The position numbers and the translations under genes are program-made. The notes under the pieces were generated by a model. The model worked only from the letters and a program-made list of their open reading frames with translations. It ran no database searches and was not told where the DNA came from. A stretch of 64,000 bases of DNA from Pseudomonas azotoformans (lineage in GTDB: Bacteria > Pseudomonadota > Gammaproteobacteria > Pseudomonadales > Pseudomonadaceae): positions 2,046,001 to 2,110,000 of the forward strand of contig NZ_CP014546.1 of assembly GCF_001579805.1 (NCBI RefSeq), read 5' to 3'. This document shows, in pieces, positions 26,134 through 33,859 of the stretch (its first letter is position 1; every line of letters starts with the position of its first letter).

Positions 26134-26727
26134 GAGCGCTTGCTCCAGTGCTTGCATTGGAAAGCGTTCGTTCAGCTTCTCGCGTGCAATATAGCGTGCG
26201 AAATGTTGCAAGTTGCGCCGCGCGAGCTCCGCGTTCAGCGGCGCGCGCAAAAAACGCATGTCCGCCACATCGATCAGGCCCATTTCGTTATCAGGTGTAA
26301 CAACGATATTGCCCAAATGCAGGGAGCGGAAGTAGATTCCCGCACCATGCAAACGGCGGATAAGTGCCACCAGCGGGTCGAGGTTCGATTGCCAGTCAAA
26401 GCCTTCCTTGTTGGAGATCTGGCGCAGCGTTTCACCCGGCAACGGGCGATACAGCACGGCGGTCATGCCGGGCGCGGCCAGCTGGAAGAACGCAAGCACG
26501 GTCAAGGTGGGGATGCCACGTTGTTGCAACTGCGCCACGTTGTCGATGAAGCGCTTGGAGTAGGGGCGAAACAGCGCCGATGAAAACAGGCGCTTGCGGC
26601 GAAACAGTTTGAGGATATTCCCGTCAGCCAGCAGGTAGACCTTAGGGCCATAGCTGTCCTTTTCGAGGATGCGGGCACCTTCAATCATCGCGTTTAAATC
26701 GGCTTGGGGAAGCCTTGAACATTGCAT
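26122..26727 (-). CDS. Kinase-like protein ('toluene tolerance' family), PA4998-like
   Basis: 201-residue protein of the WaaP/Kdo-kinase-like superfamily, often labelled toluene tolerance protein. Visible are GPKVYLLADGNILKLFRRK (nucleotide-binding Lys region), RRLHGAGIYFRSLHLGNIVV (catalytic loop) and GLIDVADMRF (metal Asp). In the loop the catalytic Asp is replaced by Ser (RSLHLGN), so activity is uncertain. The start chosen is ATG at 26727 (MQCSRLPQADL); another in-frame ATG at 26799 would add 24 residues, and neither has a strong ribosome binding site. Divergent from waaL. Role in LPS core modification is inferred from family and neighbours. Confidence 0.75.
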   Translation of the reverse strand: MQCSRLPQADLNAMIEGARILEKDSYGPKVYLLADGNILKLFRRKRLFSSALFRPYSKRFIDNVAQLQQRGIPTLTVLAFFQLAAPGMTAVLYRPLPGETLRQISNKEGFDWQSNLDPLVALIRRLHGAGIYFRSLHLGNIVVTPDNEMGLIDVADMRFLRAPLNAELARRNLQHFARYIAREKLNERFPMQALEQALLAA

Positions 26728-26836
26728 CGTCGGAAAGCCTTGTAGGAGTCGCGGGCACAGTGATCGGTAATAATGCCGAAAGTTTTGGGTTTTAACCATG
26801 CCGCGTTGGCGGAGTGGACGTATTCAGGAGCGGGTG

Positions 26837-28015
26837 ATGCAAGCAAGTCGTTGGGCGCAGGTATGGATGATTTTCGGGTTGCTGTGGTTTTTGCTGGCGA
26901 TTGCCTTTGCGCCGACCAACAAGATTTATCAACAAGGCTTGACCCTGTTTCTCTGGTTGCCCGCCATGGTGTTTGCCTGGTCGGCCCGTGAGCGCTTGAA
27001 GGAAGTCTGGCGCAAGCAGCGTTGGATGTGCCTGATGGTGGCGGCGTTGGCCGTCTGGGGTGCCATCAGCCTGTTATGGACTAATGCCGAAGATCCCTCG
27101 CGCGAGGTCAAGCGCCTGCTGTACATCGGCGTATTCCTGCTGTTTTTCCCGGTGTTTGCCTGTGGGCAGACCGAGCGAATCATCCGTGTGATGCAGTGGG
27201 GCGGTTTTGGATTGGCCTTGTCGTCACTGGTTGCGATCATCAAGTTCTACGGCGTTGAGCACAATGCCTGGTTTGCGCGCCTCGAGGGCTTGGGTCAGTT
27301 GTCCCACCCGATTCTGGGAGCTTATGTGATTGGTCTTGCTGCCGTCTGGCTGTTGCATTGGCTGCCACGTGGCCGCTGGATGCAGGTTGCATGGGTCGTG
27401 TCCATCGCATTGCTTGGGCTCTTCGTCGTGCTGAGCCAGAGCCGGGGGGCTGCACTGGCCTTGCTGCTGACCGTCGTGGCAATGCCGGCCTGGTGTCGTG
27501 ATCGTCGTACGGCAGTGATCGCCATTGGCGCCGTCATCGCGGCGCTGGCGGTGTTCTTCGCCATGCAATCGTTGATGCTTGCTCGCGGCGTTTCTTATCG
27601 ACCACAGATCTTCATGTCTGCCATGCAGATGATTGCCGAGCGCCCGTGGACCGGCCTGGGGTTGGGAGGGGACTATAAAGTCCTGGCTGAGGGCGTGTAT
27701 TTCGATCATGCCCACAACCTGTTCTCCCACGTTGCTATCGAACTCGGTCTGCCCGGCCTGCTGCTGTGGTGCGGCCTGTGGTTCGGCGTGCTGTGGCAAG
27801 CCTGGAAAGCCCGCGACACGCTCTACGGCAAGGGTGTCATCGGTATGTGGGTGTTCTCGTCCCTGGCCATGCAGTTCGATGCTGCCAGCCTGACGGGCAC
27901 TCCGCGGGCCGAGTGGTTTATCTCATGGCTGCCGATTGCGCTGGCGACTGCCTTGGTCTGGGCTCGGGCCAACCCCGACGCATGTGATAAAGTTCGCGTC
28001 CTACCCAATCAGTGA
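26837..28015 (+). CDS. waaL: O-antigen ligase WaaL-like membrane protein
   Basis: 392-residue polytopic membrane protein with about 10-12 hydrophobic segments and the Wzy_C/O-antigen ligase pattern. A large periplasmic loop near residues 255-300 holds RGVSYRPQIF, ERPWTGLGLGGDY and the conserved HAHNLF. WaaL transfers undecaprenyl-linked O-antigen onto the lipid A-core in the periplasm. The start is ATG at 26837, preceded by AGGAG; an in-frame ATG at 26798 lacks a ribosome binding site. Followed after 9 bp by msbA, which flips the acceptor lipid A-core, so the two genes supply successive steps. An O-antigen polymerase (Wzy) is the alternative reading. Confidence 0.85.
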   Translation: MQASRWAQVWMIFGLLWFLLAIAFAPTNKIYQQGLTLFLWLPAMVFAWSARERLKEVWRKQRWMCLMVAALAVWGAISLLWTNAEDPSREVKRLLYIGVFLLFFPVFACGQTERIIRVMQWGGFGLALSSLVAIIKFYGVEHNAWFARLEGLGQLSHPILGAYVIGLAAVWLLHWLPRGRWMQVAWVVSIALLGLFVVLSQSRGAALALLLTVVAMPAWCRDRRTAVIAIGAVIAALAVFFAMQSLMLARGVSYRPQIFMSAMQMIAERPWTGLGLGGDYKVLAEGVYFDHAHNLFSHVAIELGLPGLLLWCGLWFGVLWQAWKARDTLYGKGVIGMWVFSSLAMQFDAASLTGTPRAEWFISWLPIALATALVWARANPDACDKVRVLPNQ

Positions 28016-28024
28016 GCTCGACAC

Positions 28025-29833
28025 ATGAGTGACGCACCGCCCAAAGCGGACCAGGAATCCAGCCTGAAAATCTATTTCAGGCTGCTGGGCTATGTGAAAC
28101 CGTACATCGGCATGTTCATGCTGAGTATCGTGGGCTTCGTGATCTTTGCTTCCACCCAGCCGATGCTGGCCGGGATCCTCAAGTACTTCGTGGATGGCTT
28201 GAGCAATCCCGACGTGGTGTTCCTGCCCAAGATCCCGTTGTTCAAGGACCTGAAGCTGTTGATGGCCGTGCCGCTGCTGATCATCCTGATCGCCGCGTGG
28301 CAAGGCCTCGGCTCGTTCCTGGGCAACTACTACCTGGCCAAGGTCTCCCTGGGCCTGGTGCATGACCTGCGGGTCCAGTTGTTCAACAAGCTGCTGGTAT
28401 TGCCCAACCGTTATTTCGACACGCACAACTCCGGCCACCTGATTTCGCGCATCACCTTCAACGTGACCATGGTCACTGGCGCCGCCACGGATGCGATCAA
28501 GGTGGTGATCCGTGAGGGTCTGACGGTGGTGTTCCTGTTCGGCTACCTGCTGTGGATGAACTGGAAGCTGACCTTGGTCATGCTGGCGATCCTGCCGTTG
28601 ATCGCAATCATGGTGGGCAGTACCAGCAAGAAATTCCGCAAGCAGAGCAAGAAAATCCAGGTGGCGATGGGCGACGTCACCCACGTGGCCTCGGAGACTA
28701 TCCAGGGTTACCGCGTGGTGCGCAGCTTCGGTGGCGAAAGCTACGAAGAACGCCGTTTTGCCGCGGCCAGCCAAGGCAACACCGACAAGCAACTGCGCAT
28801 GAACAAGACCGGCGCGGTCTACACGCCGATGCTGCAACTGGTGATCTACACCGCCATGGCGGCACTGATGTTCCTGGTGCTGCTGCTGCGCGGCGATGCC
28901 ACGGCGGGTGACCTGGTGGCCTACATCACCGCAGCGGGCCTGTTGCCCAAGCCGATCCGCCAACTGTCGGAAGTCAGCTCGACCATCCAGAAAGGCGTCG
29001 CCGGTGCCGAAAGCATCTTCGAGCAGTTGGATGAAGAGCCTGAAGTCGACAGCGGCACCGTGGAGCGTGACCGCGTCAGCGGTCGCCTGGACGTGCGCAA
29101 CCTGAGCTTCACCTATCCAGGTGCCGAGCGTGAAGTGCTGAAGAACATCAGCTTCACCGCAGAGCCTGGGCAGATGATCGCCCTGGTCGGCCGCTCGGGC
29201 AGTGGCAAGTCCACACTGGCCAGCCTGATCCCGCGTTTCTACCACCACGAAACCGGCAAAATCCTGCTGGACGAGGTGGAAATCGAAGACTACCGCCTGC
29301 GCAACCTGCGCCGGCATGTGGCCCAGGTGACCCAGCACGTCACGTTGTTCAACGACACGGTGGCCAACAACATCGCCTACGGCGACCTGGCGGATGCGCC
29401 GCGTGAAGACATCGAGAAAGCTGCCACCGATGCCTATGCCATGGACTTCATCGCCGAGCTGCCCAAAGGCCTGGACACTGAAGTCGGCGAAAACGGCGTG
29501 CTGCTCTCCGGCGGTCAGCGCCAGCGCTTGGCTATCGCCCGGGCACTGCTGAAAAATGCTCCGCTGCTGATCCTGGATGAGGCGACTTCGGCGCTGGATA
29601 CCGAGTCCGAGCGGCATATCCAGGCCGCGCTGGACAAGGTCATGAAGGGCCGTACCACCCTGGTGATCGCACACCGACTGTCCACCATCGAGAAAGCCGA
29701 CATGATTCTGGTGATGGACCACGGTGAAATTGTCGAGCGTGGTACGCACGTGGAACTGCTGGCCATGGGCGGCTATTACTCGCGCCTGCACGCCATGGGC
29801 CTGGATGAGCCGGTAACGGCCAACATCACCTGA
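28025..29833 (+). CDS. msbA: Lipid A-core flippase, ABC transporter MsbA
   Basis: 602-residue half-transporter: six-helix membrane domain (about residues 20-330) followed by an ABC ATPase. Walker A GRSGSGKST lies near residue 390, the signature LSGGQRQRLAIARALL near 494 and Walker B LLILDEATSALD near 516. MsbA dimers flip lipid A-core across the inner membrane. It lies 9 bp after waaL and before a good hairpin, ending this transcription unit. The location in the LPS cluster supports MsbA over other ABC exporters. Confidence 0.96.
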   Translation: MSDAPPKADQESSLKIYFRLLGYVKPYIGMFMLSIVGFVIFASTQPMLAGILKYFVDGLSNPDVVFLPKIPLFKDLKLLMAVPLLIILIAAWQGLGSFLGNYYLAKVSLGLVHDLRVQLFNKLLVLPNRYFDTHNSGHLISRITFNVTMVTGAATDAIKVVIREGLTVVFLFGYLLWMNWKLTLVMLAILPLIAIMVGSTSKKFRKQSKKIQVAMGDVTHVASETIQGYRVVRSFGGESYEERRFAAASQGNTDKQLRMNKTGAVYTPMLQLVIYTAMAALMFLVLLLRGDATAGDLVAYITAAGLLPKPIRQLSEVSSTIQKGVAGAESIFEQLDEEPEVDSGTVERDRVSGRLDVRNLSFTYPGAEREVLKNISFTAEPGQMIALVGRSGSGKSTLASLIPRFYHHETGKILLDEVEIEDYRLRNLRRHVAQVTQHVTLFNDTVANNIAYGDLADAPREDIEKAATDAYAMDFIAELPKGLDTEVGENGVLLSGGQRQRLAIARALLKNAPLLILDEATSALDTESERHIQAALDKVMKGRTTLVIAHRLSTIEKADMILVMDHGEIVERGTHVELLAMGGYYSRLHAMGLDEPVTANIT

Positions 29834-29837
29834 TGTG

Positions 29838-29860
29838 CCGGGGCGCGCAATGCGCCCCGG
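29838..29860 (+). terminator. Intrinsic terminator after msbA
   Basis: 9-bp stem CCGGGGCGC / GCGCCCCGG with a 5-nt loop, 4 bp after the msbA stop, followed by TGTTTGTATC. The U-run is imperfect but the stem is very stable. It separates the LPS export genes from the sulfotransferase gene. Confidence 0.65.
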
Positions 29861-29985
29861 TGTTTGTATCAAGTCCCTTACAGGCTTGACCAAAGCCAAA
29901 TAATTCACTGCCTATCGTTTGTTATGTTGGCCTTCTCGATTCGATTGACGAACGAGAGGGCTAACCTTCTTGCGTGGGTAATGGA

Positions 29986-30690
29986 ATGTTGCAACGTCTG
30001 TTCTGGAAATTGCTTCCCAAATCCCAGCGGGTTTTTCTGCTGGGGCGTTTATCGGTGGTGGACCGCCAAGCGGTGAACAAATCCCTGTCTGGGGTGGCCA
30101 CGCTTGCGCCGGCTTTCAAACGTCACAACTGCGTATTTATCCATGTGCCCAAGTGCGCTGGCAGCAGCGTCTGCTCGGCACTCCTCGACGGGCGTTGGCC
30201 GGGGCATCTGCCGTATTACTGGTATCAGCAGCAGTTCCCCGAGCATTGCGAGCGCAGTTTCAAATTTGCCTTCGTGCGGGACCCGTTGGAGCGCGCCTAC
30301 TCGGCCTACACCTACTTGCGCAGCAACCATATGGGCAGCCGTGATCTGCACGCCCAGGCATTGGTATGCAGCTACCGCGACTTCGATCATTTCGTCGGCA
30401 ACTGGCTGCACCCGGAGAACCTGCGCCGCCAACTGCATTTCGCCCCTCAGACCGATTTTCTGGTCGATCACATGGGCCAGATGGCCATGGACTTTCTTGG
30501 GCGCCAGGAGTCCCTGGAGAATGACTTCCAGCAGGTATGCGAACGCCTCGGCGTGAGCACATCCCTGCCACATTTGAATGTTTCACTGAGGCGGCGCAGC
30601 GAATCGGTCAAGGACTTTTGTACCCAGCGTACGCGCCGCTTGGTCCGGCGTGCCTATCAACGTGATTACGAGGTCTTGGGGTATGAATAG
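29986..30690 (+). CDS. PAPS-dependent sulfotransferase family protein
   Basis: 234-residue protein of the Sulfotransfer_2-like superfamily. The 5'-phosphosulfate loop is visible as HVPKCAGSS (residues 53-61), and the 3'-phosphate-binding segment as FVRDPLERAYSAY (residues 96-108). No signal peptide or membrane span is seen, so it acts in the cytoplasm on a lipid-linked or nucleotide-linked glycan before export. The start is ATG at 29986; GTG at 29974 is possible, and neither has a clear ribosome binding site. The next gene, cysC, starts inside it and makes the donor PAPS, a strong functional link. Set between msbA and hldE, it probably sulfates an LPS core or other surface glycan (inference). 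Confidence 0.82.
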   Translation: MLQRLFWKLLPKSQRVFLLGRLSVVDRQAVNKSLSGVATLAPAFKRHNCVFIHVPKCAGSSVCSALLDGRWPGHLPYYWYQQQFPEHCERSFKFAFVRDPLERAYSAYTYLRSNHMGSRDLHAQALVCSYRDFDHFVGNWLHPENLRRQLHFAPQTDFLVDHMGQMAMDFLGRQESLENDFQQVCERLGVSTSLPHLNVSLRRRSESVKDFCTQRTRRLVRRAYQRDYEVLGYE

Positions 30691-31291
30691 TCAGTCGCTC
30701 TCCAGTGGTTCTGCTTCTATCCGACCCTTTGCCTTATCGTTGTCGGTCGCCGCACGGGCAGCACTCAAGCACCAGCAGCCTTGCTGCCTTTGGCTGACGG
30801 GGTTGTCCGGGTCCGGTAAGTCGACCTTGGCCAACGCTCTGGAAGTGCAACTCAACGAGCAGGGCCGGCATACCTTCGTGCTCGATGGCGATAACTTGCG
30901 CACGGGATTATGCAATGACCTGGGCATGAGTGATGCGGCGCGCAAGGAAAATATCCGGCGCATCGGCGAGGTAGCGCGGCTGATGGTGGACGCGGGTCTG
31001 ATCGTGATCGTTTCGGCGATTTCCCCGTTCAGCGCTGATCGGGCAACCGCCAAGGCACTGTTCGGGCCGGGGCAGTTTTTCGAGGTCTACATCAGTACGC
31101 CGTTCGAGGTGTGCGCACGGCGTGATCCCAAGGGGTTGTACCGTGCGGCACTGGAAGGCCGGATCAAAGCCTTCACCGGGCTGGACAGCCCCTATGAAGC
31201 GCCGATCAAGGCTGACTGCGAAATCAATACCGATGAAGTCGAACTGGCCGACGCGGTGGATCACATTTTGGCGGTACTGTTCAAAAAATGA
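30683..31291 (+). CDS. cysC: Adenylyl-sulfate (APS) kinase
   Basis: Phosphorylates APS to PAPS, the donor of sulfotransferases. The 202-residue length is normal for a stand-alone CysC. Walker A GLSGSGKST lies at residues 40-48, followed by DGDNLRTGL and the APS-binding helix MSDAARKENIRRIGE, the mobile-lid segment AISPFSADR, and FTGLDSPYEAP. The start is ATG at 30683, inside the end of the sulfotransferase gene (8-bp overlap), so the two are translated together. Pseudomonads reduce APS directly for assimilation, so a separate CysC beside a sulfotransferase points to PAPS supply for sulfation rather than cysteine synthesis (established pathway knowledge plus inference). Confidence 0.92.
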   Translation: MNSQSLSSGSASIRPFALSLSVAARAALKHQQPCCLWLTGLSGSGKSTLANALEVQLNEQGRHTFVLDGDNLRTGLCNDLGMSDAARKENIRRIGEVARLMVDAGLIVIVSAISPFSADRATAKALFGPGQFFEVYISTPFEVCARRDPKGLYRAALEGRIKAFTGLDSPYEAPIKADCEINTDEVELADAVDHILAVLFKK

Positions 31292-31309
31292 TCAGATTTC
31301 GCATGTGAT

Positions 31310-31391
31310 GCATCCCACATAAAGCTCTCGAACTAGGCGGCGCTCACCCTGTGCTAATATCGCGCCCCTGTTCATTTTGTATGTGGGATGC
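31310..31391. repeat. Inverted repeat flanking the hldE promoter region
   Basis: GCATCCCACAT at 31310-31320 and its exact complement ATGTGGGATGC at 31381-31391, 60 bp apart. The second arm lies just before the hldE start codon (31395) and covers its ribosome binding region; the first arm follows the cysC stop. In a read-through transcript the arms could pair and hide the hldE start; in a transcript starting between them they could not. Confidence 0.5.
31355..31360 (+). promoter_or_regulatory. Probable -10 element of hldE
   Basis: TAATAT, giving a predicted start near 31367 and a leader of about 28 nt. No good -35 is visible at the usual distance. It lies between the arms of the inverted repeat at 31310-31391. 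Confidence 0.35.
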
Positions 31392-31394
31392 TCC

Positions 31395-32819
31395 ATGAAG
31401 TTGTCCATGCCGCGATTCGATCAAGCCCCTGTCTTGGTGGTCGGCGATGTCATGCTCGACCGTTACTGGCATGGCGGTACCTCACGGATTTCCCCTGAGG
31501 CGCCGGTACCGGTAGTCAAGGTCGAGCAAATCGAAGACCGTCCGGGCGGCGCTGCCAACGTTGCCCTCAATATTGCCGCCCTCGGCGCCCCGGCCTCCCT
31601 GGTCGGCGTGACCGGCGACGACGAAGCCGCCGACAGCCTGGCCAACAGCCTGCGCGGTGCCGGCGTGCGCGCGCTGTTCCAGCGCATTGCCCACCAGCCG
31701 ACCATCGTCAAGCTGCGGGTCATGAGCCGTCACCAGCAACTGCTGCGTATCGATTTTGAAGAACCCTTCGCCACCGATGCCCTGGCCCTCAGCGGCCAGG
31801 TCGATGAGCTGCTCGAAGGCATCAAGGTGCTGGTGTTGTCCGACTACGGCAAAGGCGCCTTGCGCAACCACCAGGTGCTGATCCAGGCCGCCAAGGCCAA
31901 GGGCATTCCGGTACTGGCCGATCCCAAGGGCAAGGATTTCTCGATTTATCGCGGAGCCAGCCTGATCACGCCGAATCTCAGCGAGTTCGAAGCCATCGTC
32001 GGCGGTTGCGCCGATGAACACGACCTGGTCACCAAGGGCGCCGCGCTGATGGCCGACCTCGACCTGGGCGCCTTGCTGGTCACCCGTGGCGAGCACGGCA
32101 TGACCTTGCTGCGTCCGGGCCACCCGGCGATGCACCTGCCGGCACGTGCCCGTGAAGTGTTCGACGTTACCGGCGCTGGCGACACCGTGATCTCCACCCT
32201 GGCCGCCTCGATTGCGGCGGGCGAAGAACTGCCCCACGCCGTGGCCCTGGCCAACTTGGCGGCGGGCATCGTAGTGGGCAAGTTGGGTACCGCTGCCATC
32301 AGCGCACCTGAATTGCGCCGTGCGATCCAGCGCTCCGAAGGCTCGGAACGCGGTGTGCTGACCATCGAACAATTGCTGCTGGCAATTGACGACGCTCGTG
32401 CCCACAACGAAAGCATTGTGTTCACCAACGGCTGCTTCGACATCCTGCACGCCGGTCACGTGACTTATCTGGAACAGGCGCGCGCCCAAGGCGATCGCCT
32501 GATCGTCGCGGTCAACGATGACGCGTCGGTCAGCCGCCTCAAAGGCCCTGGCCGTCCGATCAACAGTGTCGACCGTCGCATGGCGGTGCTTGCAGGTCTG
32601 GGCGCGGTGGACTGGGTGATCAGCTTCCCTGAAGCGACCCCGGAAAACTTGCTGGCCCAGGTCAAGCCGGACGTGCTGGTCAAAGGTGGTGACTACTCCG
32701 TCGACCAAGTGGTAGGGGCGGATATCGTCAGCGCCTACGGTGGCAAGGTCAAAGTACTGGGCCTGGTCGAGAACAGCTCGACCACCGCCATTGTCGAGAA
32801 GATCCGTAACAATGAGTAA
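31395..32819 (+). CDS. hldE: Bifunctional heptose 7-phosphate kinase / heptose 1-phosphate adenylyltransferase
   Basis: Makes the ADP-heptose used by WaaC and WaaF. The 474-residue protein has an N-terminal PfkB-type sugar kinase (VVGDVMLDRYWHG; PGGAANVALNIAALG; catalytic DVTGAGDTVISTLA). A C-terminal nucleotidyltransferase starts near residue 343 (FTNGCFDILHAGHVTYL). The length is that of other HldE proteins. The start is ATG at 31395 (MKLSMPRFD); an upstream in-frame ATG at 31377 lies within the leader. Overlaps the epimerase gene downstream by 8 bp. Possible translational control by an inverted repeat over its start is noted separately. Confidence 0.96.
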   Translation: MKLSMPRFDQAPVLVVGDVMLDRYWHGGTSRISPEAPVPVVKVEQIEDRPGGAANVALNIAALGAPASLVGVTGDDEAADSLANSLRGAGVRALFQRIAHQPTIVKLRVMSRHQQLLRIDFEEPFATDALALSGQVDELLEGIKVLVLSDYGKGALRNHQVLIQAAKAKGIPVLADPKGKDFSIYRGASLITPNLSEFEAIVGGCADEHDLVTKGAALMADLDLGALLVTRGEHGMTLLRPGHPAMHLPARAREVFDVTGAGDTVISTLAASIAAGEELPHAVALANLAAGIVVGKLGTAAISAPELRRAIQRSEGSERGVLTIEQLLLAIDDARAHNESIVFTNGCFDILHAGHVTYLEQARAQGDRLIVAVNDDASVSRLKGPGRPINSVDRRMAVLAGLGAVDWVISFPEATPENLLAQVKPDVLVKGGDYSVDQVVGADIVSAYGGKVKVLGLVENSSTTAIVEKIRNNE

Positions 32820-33747
32820 CGCTGATAAGTGGGTTCTGATCACCGGCGGCGCCGGCTTTATTGGTTCGCACCTGGTCGACGCGCTGCTTGCCAAAGGCTA
32901 CGGCGTGCGAGTGCTGGATAACCTGTCCACCGGCAAGCGCAGCAATTTGCCGCTGGACAATCCACGCGTCCAATTGCTCGAAGGTGATGTGGCGGATGCC
33001 GATCTGGTAGCCCGCGCCGCCGTCGGCGCAACAGCAGTGGTGCACCTGGCGGCAGTGGCCTCGGTGCAGGCCTCGGTGGATGATCCGGTCAGCACGCACC
33101 AGAGCAATTTCGTCGGCACCTTGAATGTCTGCGAAGCCATGCGCAAGGCCGGCGTCAAACGTGTGGTGTATGCCTCCAGCGCGGCGGTGTATGGCAACAA
33201 TGGCGAAGGCGCTTCGATTGACGAAGACACCACCAAGGCGCCACTGACGCCCTATGCGTCCGACAAGCTGGCCAGTGAGTTCTACTTTGACTTCTACCGT
33301 CGCCAGCACGCGCTGGAGCCGGTGATTTTCCGCTTTTTCAATATCTTCGGGCCTCGCCAGGATCCGTCATCGCCGTATTCCGGCGTGATCAGCATCTTCA
33401 GCGAGCGCGTGCAGCAGGGCGTGCCGATTGCCGTGTTCGGCGATGGCGAGCAAACCCGTGACTTCATGTACGTGGAAGACCTGGTGGACGTATTGGTTCA
33501 GGCGATTGAAGCGCCGACCGCACCGCTGGGCGCGATCAATGTGGGCTGGAACCGCACCACTACCCTCAAGCAGGTATTGCAGGCGCTGGAAGAGATTGTC
33601 GGCAACTTGCCGGCGGTGACTTACGGTCCGGCGCGTTCTGGGGATATTCGCCACTCGCGGGCGAACAATCAGCGGTTGTTGGCGAGCTTCACACTCCCCG
33701 AGCCCACACCCTTGAAGGTCGGGCTGGAGCGCTTGCTCAAAGGCTGA
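32812..33747 (+). CDS. NAD-dependent sugar epimerase/dehydratase
   Basis: 311-residue extended short-chain dehydrogenase. The NAD-binding TGGAGFIG lies at residues 11-18, and the catalytic Ser (YASSAAVYG, about residue 122), Tyr148 and Lys152 (PYASDK) are present. The NIFGPRQDP segment is typical of UDP-hexose 4-epimerases and related enzymes. It resembles GalE/WbpP-type C4-epimerases, but the substrate cannot be fixed from sequence. The start is ATG at 32812, inside the end of hldE, so the enzyme is co-produced with the ADP-heptose synthase. It probably supplies an activated hexose or hexosamine to the LPS core. Followed by a palindromic repeat. Confidence 0.85.
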   Translation: MSNADKWVLITGGAGFIGSHLVDALLAKGYGVRVLDNLSTGKRSNLPLDNPRVQLLEGDVADADLVARAAVGATAVVHLAAVASVQASVDDPVSTHQSNFVGTLNVCEAMRKAGVKRVVYASSAAVYGNNGEGASIDEDTTKAPLTPYASDKLASEFYFDFYRRQHALEPVIFRFFNIFGPRQDPSSPYSGVISIFSERVQQGVPIAVFGDGEQTRDFMYVEDLVDVLVQAIEAPTAPLGAINVGWNRTTTLKQVLQALEEIVGNLPAVTYGPARSGDIRHSRANNQRLLASFTLPEPTPLKVGLERLLKG

Positions 33748-33754
33748 CGCGATT

Positions 33755-33852
33755 TGTAGTGAGCGGGCTTGCCCCGCGCTGGGCTGCGTAGCGGCCCCAA
33801 AAAAACGCCGGAGCGCTACGCACTCCAGCGCGGGGCAAGCCCGCTCACTACA
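33755..33852. repeat. Long palindromic intergenic repeat (family A)
   Basis: Two perfectly complementary 28-bp arms (33755-33782 and 33825-33852), starting TGTAGTGAGCGGGCTTGCC, flank a 42-bp middle containing CTGCGTAGCGGCCCC. The element at 62980-63074 has the same architecture and a related middle. It lies between convergent genes, where its hairpin could act as a bidirectional transcription stop. It looks like a REP/BIME-type element of P. fluorescens. Confidence 0.85.
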
Positions 33853-33859
33853 GTCTGAT

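Noticed and set aside
33755..33852. Palindromic repeats as part of a CRISPR array
   Set aside because: There is no regular repeat-spacer series and no cas genes; these are dispersed inverted repeats.
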